Source: Candidatus Dadabacteria bacterium
Lineage (GTDB): Bacteria; Desulfobacterota_D; UBA1144; Nemesobacterales; JADFKM01
Assembly (NCBI GenBank): GCA_022564935.1
Contig: JADFKM010000058.1
Span: forward strand, 1 to 12,941
DNA length: 12,941 nucleotides
Direction: 5' to 3'
The notes under the pieces are model-generated. The model did not search any database. It was not told the origin of the DNA and worked only from the letters and a program-made list of their open reading frames with translations. Positions 1-5,813 of this stretch are shown piece after piece. Position numbers and translations under genes: made by a program. Positions within the stretch are counted from its first letter, which is position 1; every line of letters begins with the position of its first letter.

Positions 1-447
1 TTGGTGCTGTTTTTTTTGGGTGGGTGCGCCGGCTCTACTACGGGCGGGATGAAAAATATCCGTGTATTGGTTCTCATAAAAAAGAGCTATCACGAGATCT
101 ATAAGCTTATTTACCCTAAAGTAGTATTGCCTCTGAGGGTCGGGAAGAAGCCCCTAGATAACGCAGTGGTCACAGGCATGGGGAGTTTTTGTCTGATATA
201 CATAGGTCTGTTTATCGTGGCGTCGCTGCTCATCATGGCCGAGGGGGTTCCCATGATTACGGCGATCTCGGCCTCCGCGGCCTCCTTGGGCAACGTTGGC
301 CCGGGCTTTGAGCTCGTTGGCCCTGCCTCAAACTTCGCTTCTATGTCTAATGCGACAAAACTGAACCTGTCGGTGCTTATGCTTCTGGGACGGCTCGAGA
401 TTTTTACCATAGTCGTTCTTTTTATCCCGGCGTTCTGGAGGGAATGA
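1..447 (+). CDS. trkH: TrkH-family potassium uptake protein, C-terminal part (5' end outside window)
   Basis: Membrane-embedded, ion-conducting subunit of a Trk/Ktr-type K+ uptake system in the inner membrane. The reading frame is already open at base 1, so only about 148 C-terminal residues are present. The first visible segment, GGCAGSTTGGMKNIR (residues 7-21 of the fragment), is the third selectivity-filter loop and its following helix. A second loop, ASLGNVGPGFE, lies around residues 94-104 and is the fourth filter repeat, with the glycine expected in these loops. The end, MLLGRLEIFTIVVLFIPAFWRE, is the conserved TrkH C-terminus. Hydrophobic helices flank both loops. The partner regulatory subunit TrkA would be expected upstream, outside the window. 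The family call rests on the two filter loops and the C-terminal motif; TrkH versus KtrB is less certain, though GRLE and FW favour TrkH. Confidence 0.93.
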   Translation: MVLFFLGGCAGSTTGGMKNIRVLVLIKKSYHEIYKLIYPKVVLPLRVGKKPLDNAVVTGMGSFCLIYIGLFIVASLLIMAEGVPMITAISASAASLGNVGPGFELVGPASNFASMSNATKLNLSVLMLLGRLEIFTIVVLFIPAFWRE

Positions 448-529
448 ACGAATTGCTGTCTTTGAGTATAGATGCTGCGGTTAGATTTTATGAAGGAAGA
501 TATCCTTTAATTCATGACAGCTTTGTCTA

Positions 530-565
530 GGCTCCGGGTTGTGGAGCCGTTAATTGAAAACCCGG
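530..565 (+). other. Hairpin with possible pseudoknot downstream of trkH
   Basis: GGCTCC (530-535) and GGAGCC (543-548) form a perfect 6-bp stem around a 7-base loop. The loop bases GGGTT (536-540) are complementary to AACCC (559-563), and the wider CCGGGTT (534-540) to AACCCGG (559-565). So the segment can form either two alternative hairpins or an H-type pseudoknot. No T-tract follows directly, so it is a poor intrinsic terminator. It lies between trkH and ribF but does not match the FMN riboswitch consensus. Confidence 0.35.
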
Positions 566-702
566 GCAATTTATATAATATTAGTCGGTCATATACGGGG
601 GGGTGCTGTGAATAGTGCCGCATCTTAGGTTTGCAGCGTAGTCATTTATGCATTAATTTTATTGGATATTCTGAAAAATCAGATAGAGGCAAAAATCAGT
701 AC

Positions 703-1623
703 ATGAAGTTTATCAGCGACCCGGTTGAGCCACTGGAATTTGATACGGTGGCAACAATAGGTGTATTCGACGGAGTTCATTTAGGACATAAAAAGATACT
801 GAGCCTCCTTGTAGACGCGGCCGCACTGAGGGGCTTGAAGTCCGCCGTCGTCACCTTTGACCCGCATCCTGAGACTGTTCTTAGAAGCGTTGACCTACCG
901 CTGATAGTTCCGCTGCCCGAGAGGGTCAGGCTGCTTGAAGAAGCGGGGGTCGATGTTACAGTTTGCTACAGGTTTACCAGGGAATTTTCCACATATACGG
1001 CTAAAAAATTTATTGTCGACATCGTTGTAGGAACATTGAATGTAAAGAGCCTATTCGTAGGAAATGATTTTGTCTTCGGTAGGGATAGAGAGGGCAACGC
1101 AGGAGTGCTCGGGGAGCTTGGTAGATGCGCCGGTTTCGAAGTAAACGTCGTGGAGCCCGCAATCGTAGGCGGCGAGGCCGTAAGCAGCACGTCTATCAGG
1201 ACTATGTTACAGGCGGGCGAGGTTAAAAAAGCTGCAGAACTCCTCGGGCGGGTTTTTTCTTTGGAGGGTGTGGTGAGTGAAGGGGAGAAGAGGGGAAAAA
1301 AAATCGGGTTCCCGACGGCCAACCTGGACACAGAGTGGGAAATACTCCCCAAGATAGGGGTGTACTCCACATGGGCTATACTCAACGGGAAGAGGCATAA
1401 GAGCATCACCAATGTGGGCAAGAGACCGACATTCGGAAACAACGAGCTTTTGGTGGAAACCCACATCTTCGATTTCGACGAGGATATTTACGGCGAGCGT
1501 CTCAGGGTCGAGTTTGTGGGCAGGTTGAGGGATGAGAGGCGCTTCGACGGCGTCAAGGCCCTCGTGGAGCAGATAACTAAAGACGTCGAGCGCGCTAAAG
1601 AGGTTTTGGCGGCACTGGAGTGA
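703..1623 (+). CDS. ribF: Bifunctional riboflavin kinase / FAD synthetase
   Basis: Cytoplasmic enzyme that phosphorylates riboflavin to FMN and adenylylates FMN to FAD. The N-terminal adenylyltransferase domain shows GVFDGVHLGH with the nucleotide-binding H26 and H29 (HxGH motif), and SSTSIR at residues 161-166. The C-terminal flavokinase domain shows GFPTAN (residues 202-207, with T205 and N207 as Mg/ATP ligands), NVGKRPTFG, and VETHIFDFDEDIYG containing the catalytic-base glutamate E252. An in-frame TTG lies upstream at 631, but the ATG at 703 gives 306 residues, the usual family size, and places the protein start a normal distance before the HxGH motif. The extra 24 residues look unlike the family. 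The Shine-Dalgarno is weak (AGAGG, about 12 bases upstream). The gene stands alone, far from the neighbouring aroE. Confidence 0.95.
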   Translation: MKFISDPVEPLEFDTVATIGVFDGVHLGHKKILSLLVDAAALRGLKSAVVTFDPHPETVLRSVDLPLIVPLPERVRLLEEAGVDVTVCYRFTREFSTYTAKKFIVDIVVGTLNVKSLFVGNDFVFGRDREGNAGVLGELGRCAGFEVNVVEPAIVGGEAVSSTSIRTMLQAGEVKKAAELLGRVFSLEGVVSEGEKRGKKIGFPTANLDTEWEILPKIGVYSTWAILNGKRHKSITNVGKRPTFGNNELLVETHIFDFDEDIYGERLRVEFVGRLRDERRFDGVKALVEQITKDVERAKEVLAALE

Positions 1624-1655
1624 TATTGACCTTCCCCCCCATTTTTATAACAAAT

Positions 1656-1687
1656 TGAGAAGAAAAGCTTCTCAGCGAACCTTTTTT
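1656..1687 (+). terminator. Possible terminator after ribF
   Basis: TGAGAAG (1656-1662) and CTTCTCA (1668-1674) form a perfect 7-bp stem with a 5-base loop 32 bases after the ribF stop. A run of six T (1682-1687) follows, but 7 bases separate it from the stem, which weakens the call. It fits the position of a transcript end. Confidence 0.4.
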
Positions 1688-1715
1688 CCGCAGGCTGTCT
1701 TCTTTTCGGTAAAAT

Positions 1716-1743
1716 TTGACCGGGGATAAACCTCTTTTACTAT
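1716..1743 (+). promoter_or_regulatory. Candidate promoter for aroE
   Basis: TTGACC (1716-1721, five of six matches to the sigma70 -35) is followed after 16 bases by TACTAT (1738-1743), or after 19 bases by TATATA (1741-1746), within an AT-rich tract. aroE starts about 90 bases downstream. The -10 choice is ambiguous. Confidence 0.35.
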
Positions 1744-1830
1744 ATATAATTTCCTGGAATGATATATTTTCAAGGTTTGTGAACTGTTCATTAGTGAGTC
1801 AGTCCATGCTGTAAAGCGAAGGAGCTAACA

Positions 1831-2682
1831 TTGAAGATATCGGGGGCAACAAAGGTATATGGGATATTCGGTCACCCGGTAAGCCACAGCTTTTCTCCCG
1901 CAATGCACAATGCCGCTTTCGAGGCTTTGGGTCTCGACTGCGTCTATGTGGCCTTCGATGTGCAGCCAAAGGACTTGGAGGCCTCCGCAGGAGCGTTGAG
2001 GACGATGTCGGTTGCGGGCATTAACGTTACGGTGCCCCACAAAGAGAGCGTTATCCCATTCCTCGACACCGTATCCCAGGAGGCTGAGCTTGTCGGGGCC
2101 GTGAATACGGTTAAGAACGACGGCGGCGTATTGAAGGGCTACAACACAGACGTCGGCGGGTTCCTGCGCGCACTAAAAGAGGACATTGGCTGTGAGCCCG
2201 GAGGCATGAGAGTGGCGCTTCTTGGGGCCGGAGGGGCTGCGAGAGCGGTGCTTACGGCGCTGTGCATGAATGGGGCACGGGAGATAAACGTCATAAACAG
2301 GACGGTTGCCAAGGCGCAGGGTCTGGCGGATGAGTTTCAAAATAGCTTCGAGCAAATCGTGATCAATGCACACGGCCTTGCCAATGCCGATTCGGTGGAA
2401 AGCTGCCTTGCAGGGGCCGACCTGCTAGTGAATTGCACTTCAGCGGGTATGAAGGGAGTGGAGTCGCTTGCGCTGCCCCTTGAGGCGCTTGGAAGTGAGA
2501 CGCTTGTATACGACCTGGTATACAACCCCCTTGAGACCGAGCTTGTAGCGGCGGCCAGGCGGCGCGGGAACCTCGCCGAGACTGGTCTAAGCATGCTCCT
2601 CTATCAGGGAGCGGAGAGTTTTGAGATCTGGACGGGGGCCCGAGCGCCTGTTGAGGTTATGAAACAAGCCTTATCCTTTTAA
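1831..2682 (+). CDS. aroE: Shikimate dehydrogenase (NADP+)
   Basis: Reduces 3-dehydroshikimate to shikimate with NADPH in the aromatic amino-acid (chorismate) pathway, in the cytoplasm. The substrate-binding domain shows GHPVSHSFSPAMHN (residues 14-27, with the S-x-S-x-S pattern at 18-22), NVTVPHK with catalytic K71, and GYNTD with catalytic D107. The nucleotide-binding domain shows GAGGAAR (132-138) and NRT (156-158), the signature of NADP preference. The C-terminal LLYQGAESFEIWTG is the conserved closing motif. The length of 283 residues is normal. It starts at TTG, chosen because GAAGGAG lies 6 bases upstream (1818-1824) and the frame begins directly with the family N-terminus. No other aro gene is adjacent. 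Confidence 0.96.
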   Translation: MKISGATKVYGIFGHPVSHSFSPAMHNAAFEALGLDCVYVAFDVQPKDLEASAGALRTMSVAGINVTVPHKESVIPFLDTVSQEAELVGAVNTVKNDGGVLKGYNTDVGGFLRALKEDIGCEPGGMRVALLGAGGAARAVLTALCMNGAREINVINRTVAKAQGLADEFQNSFEQIVINAHGLANADSVESCLAGADLLVNCTSAGMKGVESLALPLEALGSETLVYDLVYNPLETELVAAARRRGNLAETGLSMLLYQGAESFEIWTGARAPVEVMKQALSF

Positions 2683-2752
2683 GTCATTATGATTTATTAC
2701 GAATAATATATGCTTTGATAAAATCCTATTTAACTTCAAATGCCGTAATCAC

Positions 2753-2782
2753 TTAAGAAAAATCACCCTCGTATGGTAAAAT
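2753..2782 (+). promoter_or_regulatory. Candidate extended -10 promoter of the DUF1285 gene
   Basis: TGGTAAAAT (2774-2782) is an extended -10 (TG-N-TAAAAT). TTAAGA (2753-2758), 18 bases before it, is a weak -35. Transcription would start around 2789-2790, at the ATG itself, which would give an mRNA with no leader. A second similar box, TGATAAAAT (2716-2724), lies further upstream. Confidence 0.4.
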
Positions 2783-2789
2783 AAGACTT

Positions 2790-3272
2790 ATGGCTGATTT
2801 TGCCACGGGTATACGAGAACATCAGTATTATCTGGACAAAGAGGGAAGGCTTTTCTTCGAGGGCGCTCCGATAAACGACCCGTGGACATTCAGGCTTTTT
2901 CAAAGGAACTTGGAGGTCGCCCCCGACGGCAGGTACGTCGTTGTATGCGATGGGGAGTACTGCTACATACGGGTCGAGGACGTTCCTTATGTGGTGACAG
3001 ATATTGAAATTGCATATGATTCAGAGGATGCAATCGATGGGATTACGCTTTTGTTTAACGGGGGCTACAGGGAGAGACTCGACCCCAGCACGCTTTTTGT
3101 GGGGGAAGGTAATGTGCTTTATTGCAAGGTCAGGAAGGGCAGGTTCCCCGCCAGGTTTAACAGGAGCTCTTACTACAGCTTGACTAGAGTCGTGGAATTT
3201 AATGAATCTGAGAAATTCCATATAAAAGTTGGGCAAAAGCCCTACAGGATTGCGATAAAAAATCAAATATAA
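2790..3272 (+). CDS. DUF1285-family protein
   Basis: A 160-residue soluble protein with no signal peptide or membrane segment. It matches the DUF1285 pattern I know: a beta-rich N-terminal part with YYLDKEGRLFFEGAPIND (residues 13-30), then FRLFQRNL and DGRYVVV, and an IRVEDVPYVV motif followed by a second beta domain rich in charged residues. The family is widespread in proteobacteria and has no established biochemical role, so no function is assigned. It is too short to hold more than the DUF1285 core. The ATG at 2790 is the only reasonable start, but no Shine-Dalgarno precedes it (the bases before it are AATAAGACTT); see the promoter entry at 2753. It is flanked by AT-rich spacers on both sides and is not obviously in an operon. 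Confidence 0.85.
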   Translation: MADFATGIREHQYYLDKEGRLFFEGAPINDPWTFRLFQRNLEVAPDGRYVVVCDGEYCYIRVEDVPYVVTDIEIAYDSEDAIDGITLLFNGGYRERLDPSTLFVGEGNVLYCKVRKGRFPARFNRSSYYSLTRVVEFNESEKFHIKVGQKPYRIAIKNQI

Positions 3273-3351
3273 GCTTTTATTATTAATTGGTAGCCCTTTT
3301 AATTATGTATTTATTTTGCGTTTAATAAAATCTTTAATAAGGAGGTTAAAA

Positions 3352-3885
3352 ATGGATGGCATTCGTGAGAGAAAAAATTACGTACTACTAATTATTTTCT
3401 CGCTATTTCTTGCTTTAGGCTGCAGCGCTAGAAAGACCGTCTTTCATAAGCCCTTGCAGAATACTTCCACTCAATATGTCGTTATAGAGATTCCGAATTT
3501 CGCTCATTCGGAAGAAAATTGGGTGCCTTATGATTCCGTTTCAGTAATTCCCGATATGGTTGCCGAGAGACTCAGGATAGACGGCAACTTCAATGAAATA
3601 AGACGAAACGGTGAGGCATCGGCTGAAAATGCTCTTCTATTAATGGGCAAGGTTATAAACTATGACCCGGGCTGCAAGTTTTGCGAATGGTTTTTTGGGT
3701 TCAACGACCATGGGAAAAGCTCGGTTGCCGTTAGAGTGGAGTTTATTGATAAGATGTCCGGCGAGATAATAGTGGACGTGGAAATCGAGGGAAAGGCCAA
3801 GAAGCCGGGCACCGGCAGAAGCAGATACATTAGAATAGTCGATGAGCTGGTGTCGATCGTGAAATCTGTGAACCAAAAGGGTTAG
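3352..3885 (+). CDS. Small lipoprotein, DUF4410-like
   Basis: A 177-residue exported lipoprotein. The N-terminus is positively charged (RERK), followed by a hydrophobic stretch and the lipobox LALGC, with the lipidated cysteine at residue 24. The mature part has no recognisable catalytic motif. Its pattern (a central LLMGKVINYDPG strand, then SSVAVRVEFIDKMSGEIIVDVEIEG, then a C-terminal helix RYIRIVDELVSIVKSVN) resembles DUF4410 proteins, which are periplasmic lipoproteins of unknown role. Two cysteines in CKFC (residues 104-107 region) sit in the mature domain and could form a disulphide. An in-frame TTG exists at 3316, but ATG at 3352 is chosen because GGAGG lies 6 bases upstream (3341-3345) and it gives a normal signal peptide. 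The family assignment is tentative; the lipoprotein call is firm. Confidence 0.8.
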   Translation: MDGIRERKNYVLLIIFSLFLALGCSARKTVFHKPLQNTSTQYVVIEIPNFAHSEENWVPYDSVSVIPDMVAERLRIDGNFNEIRRNGEASAENALLLMGKVINYDPGCKFCEWFFGFNDHGKSSVAVRVEFIDKMSGEIIVDVEIEGKAKKPGTGRSRYIRIVDELVSIVKSVNQKG

Positions 3886-3915
3886 GATAGCCCTCTAAAG
3901 TATTACAAGGCTATC
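3886..3915 (+). other. Hairpin after the lipoprotein gene
   Basis: GATAGCC (3886-3892) and GGCTATC (3909-3915) form a perfect 7-bp stem with a 16-base loop, starting right after the stop codon. No T-run follows, so it may protect the 3' end rather than terminate transcription. Confidence 0.3.
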
Positions 3916-3928
3916 ATCCCCTGGTTCT

Positions 3929-3958
3929 TTGAAATCGGATTATTTACTATGATATAAT
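3929..3958 (+). promoter_or_regulatory. Promoter of the PIN-TRAM gene
   Basis: TTGAAA (3929-3934, five of six) and TATAAT (3953-3958, perfect) are 18 bases apart. The -10 is preceded by TGA, which makes it an extended -10 (TG-N-TATAAT). It lies 48 to 87 bases before the possible starts of the next gene. Confidence 0.6.
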
Positions 3959-4044
3959 GGACGGAAAATCGACTGATTCGTTGAAGTTGCTTTTTTGTTG
4001 ATTTCATGAAGAACTTGGGGATGACGGCAAGTGGTGAGGAAGAT

Positions 4045-5067
4045 ATGATATTAAAAACAATTTTATCAATATTTGCTGCGGTCTTAGGATTTTGGATTTT
4101 ATTTCCAGTCTATGGTTTGGAAATTTCTGCTGCAATCGGTCTAGGGGCCGGAGCGCTCGTATTTTTGGTTTCCTGGGTATTGGATTACGAGCTCAAAAAA
4201 TTACAACTGAGGTCACTCTTGGGATTGTCTCTGGGCATAGCCGTTGCTTCGCTTACGTATTTTGCGTTTAACTCCCTTGTTCAGTACGTGTTTGAGGCGC
4301 AGAACATACCCGTTGATGGTCCGATTTTTAAACTGATATCATCGCTTTTATTTATCACCCTTTTCTACATGGGGGTAAAGATAGGGGTGAGCAAAGGCGC
4401 AGAAGCTGACCGGCTTGCAAAGGCCGAACAGGGCTACGGCGGTGAGACAAGCGCTAAGATTTTGGACACAAGCGTAATCATCGACGGAAGGATCGCCGAT
4501 GTGGCTGAGGTGGGCTTCATCGACGGCGTGATTATAATACCTAAATTCGTGATCAAAGAGCTACAGTACATCGCCGATTCTCCCGATCCGATAAAAAGGG
4601 TCAGGGGGCGCAGGGGACTGGACGTGCTGAAGCATATGCAGGAGGAGATCCCCGGAGTGGCAATTCAGATTACAGACCAGGATTTCCCGAATATAAGGGA
4701 GGTTGATCTGAAGCTGGTGGATCTGGCCAAGCAAATTGGCGGCATTGTCATAACCAACGATTTCAACCTCAATAAAGTGGCAGGGCTGGAAGGCGTAAAA
4801 GTGCTTAATTTAAACCAGCTTGCAAACGCTCTAAAGCCTGTCGTGCTTCCCGGCGAGACCATGAATATACACGTGGTCAAAGAAGGCAAGGAAGAAAATC
4901 AGGGAGTGGGCTACCTTGAGGACGGAACTATGATTGTGGTAGATAACGCCAAGAAGTTCATCGGCAAGGATGTCGAAGTGTCGGTCACAAGCGTGCTTCA
5001 AACCCCGACCGGCAGGATGATCTTCACCAAGGTAAAGGGCCAGCGAATGAGCGCCGATTATTATTGA
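4045..5067 (+). CDS. Membrane-anchored PIN-TRAM domain protein (YacL family)
   Basis: Predicted inner-membrane protein with a cytoplasmic nuclease-like domain. The N-terminal ~110 residues hold about four hydrophobic helices. A PIN domain follows from about residue 138: KILDTSVIIDGRI with acidic D141 and D147, PKFVIKEL with a conserved glutamate, RRGLDVL, and VITNDFNLNKVA carrying a further acidic residue. These are the usual metal-binding acids of PIN ribonucleases. The C-terminus (GETMNIHVVKEGKEENQGVGYLEDG and on) is a TRAM RNA-binding domain. This is the YacL architecture of Bacillus and many other phyla; its substrate is unknown. In many genomes it sits directly before ispD and ispF. Here ispF follows, but ispD does not. 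Starts at 4006 and 4021 are also open; 4045 is preferred because GAGGA lies just upstream (4036-4040) and the membrane helix begins at once. Length is then 340 residues. Confidence 0.9.
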   Translation: MILKTILSIFAAVLGFWILFPVYGLEISAAIGLGAGALVFLVSWVLDYELKKLQLRSLLGLSLGIAVASLTYFAFNSLVQYVFEAQNIPVDGPIFKLISSLLFITLFYMGVKIGVSKGAEADRLAKAEQGYGGETSAKILDTSVIIDGRIADVAEVGFIDGVIIIPKFVIKELQYIADSPDPIKRVRGRRGLDVLKHMQEEIPGVAIQITDQDFPNIREVDLKLVDLAKQIGGIVITNDFNLNKVAGLEGVKVLNLNQLANALKPVVLPGETMNIHVVKEGKEENQGVGYLEDGTMIVVDNAKKFIGKDVEVSVTSVLQTPTGRMIFTKVKGQRMSADYY

Positions 5068-5324
5068 CGTTGACAGCAAGCTCATGAGTGATTTAACAAT
5101 AGCGCCATGGCAAAGAGTTAAGGTTTCACTCAGTTTTGTAGCCTCGACCTCTGATGGATTAAGTGGCCCTGAGTGAATTTTGTAGACTGTGTTTCTGTTG
5201 AGTGATTAGCGCGTGAGGCGGAGGGTTGCGGGTTTTCCCGTTCAATGATCTCCGGGCCGGGCCAGTTTGAGATTAGAGGGGAAGTCCAGAGACTTAATTT
5301 ACGAGATACAGGAGGTTCACAGCC
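5068..5324 (+). other. 257-base non-coding gap before ispF with inverted repeats
   Basis: No credible gene is seen. TTCACTCAG (5125-5133) and CTGAGTGAA (5169-5177) are a perfect 9-bp inverted repeat 35 bases apart, each arm followed by TTTTGTAG (5134-5141; 5178-5185). A nested hairpin lies at 5219-5254: CGGAG and CTCCG outside, CGGG-TTTT-CCCG (5229-5240) inside. These could form a structured ispF leader or the end of the PIN-TRAM transcript. ispD, often found at this place in other genomes, is absent and I see no remnant of it. Confidence 0.45.
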
Positions 5325-5327
5325 ATC
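5311..5327 (+). promoter_or_regulatory. Shine-Dalgarno and ATC start codon of ispF
   Basis: GGAGGT (5311-5316) is a near-perfect Shine-Dalgarno, with GGAGG ending 9 bases before ATC (5325-5327). No ATG, GTG or TTG exists in this frame between the stop at 5295 and the GTG at 5391, and that GTG lies past essential residues. The placement is therefore used to decide an unusual ATC start. Confidence 0.65.
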
Positions 5328-5813
5328 AGGGTAGGGAACGGTTTCGATGCCCACAGGTTCACCGAGGGGAGCGCCGTTGTACTGGGCGGGGTGCAAATTC
5401 CGTTTGATCGCTCGCTGTCCGGTCATTCCGACGCCGACGTGCTGACCCACGCGGTAATCGATGCAATGCTGGGAGCGATAGGCGAGGGGGATATCGGGAC
5501 CCACTATCCTGACAGCGACCCTCGATTCGAGGGGCTCTCAAGCCTGGTCATGCTCCAGGAGGTTATGGGCATTCTTGGCTCGCGGGGTTACGGCCTCGTA
5601 AATGTGGATACGGTCTTGATCTGCGAAGAGCCGAAGCTGAAACCCTATGTCGGACGGATAAAAGAAGCGCTGGCTAAAACCCTTGGTGTATCGGGAGACC
5701 GTGTAGGCATTAAAGCCACGACTACCGAGGGAATGGGCTTCACGGGCAGGGGTGAGGGCATAGCGGCGTACGCGGTGGTTCTTTTGGAGAGTCTGGGAGA
5801 AGTGGATGAATGA
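5325..5813 (+). CDS. ispF: 2-C-methyl-D-erythritol 2,4-cyclodiphosphate synthase
   Basis: Converts CDP-methylerythritol 2-phosphate to the cyclodiphosphate in the non-mevalonate (MEP) isoprenoid pathway, in the cytoplasm as a trimer. Counting the ATC at 5325 as residue 1, the sequence begins (I/M)RVGNGFDAHRF, so the zinc ligands fall at D8, H10 and H42, exactly the numbers of the E. coli enzyme. GHSDADVLTH (33-42), GDIGTHYPDSDP and the C-terminal TTEGMGFTGRGEG are all canonical. Length is 162 residues, normal for the family. Starting instead at GTG 5391 would give 140 residues and lose D8 and H10, so a working enzyme needs the upstream start. The last bases overlap the comEC start (ATGA). The family call is very sure; the start codon could alternatively reflect a base error (ATG read as ATC). 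Confidence 0.93.
   Translation: MRVGNGFDAHRFTEGSAVVLGGVQIPFDRSLSGHSDADVLTHAVIDAMLGAIGEGDIGTHYPDSDPRFEGLSSLVMLQEVMGILGSRGYGLVNVDTVLICEEPKLKPYVGRIKEALAKTLGVSGDRVGIKATTTEGMGFTGRGEGIAAYAVVLLESLGEVDE

Noticed and set aside
448-630. FMN riboswitch before ribF
   Set aside because: The conserved RFN element blocks are not present; only a small hairpin/pseudoknot is seen.
966-1466. A 166-codon open frame on the - strand inside ribF
   Set aside because: Covers conserved ribF motifs on the other strand; the product is Ser/Pro/Leu-rich and unlike a real protein.
5211-5260. A tRNA-like fold before ispF
   Set aside because: No acceptor stem, anticodon arm or GGTTCRANYCC T-arm can be assembled; it is only a nested hairpin.
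5391-5813. ispF starting at GTG 5391
   Set aside because: It would remove the D8 and H10 zinc ligands and make the protein 22 residues too short, while a well-placed Shine-Dalgarno points to 5325.
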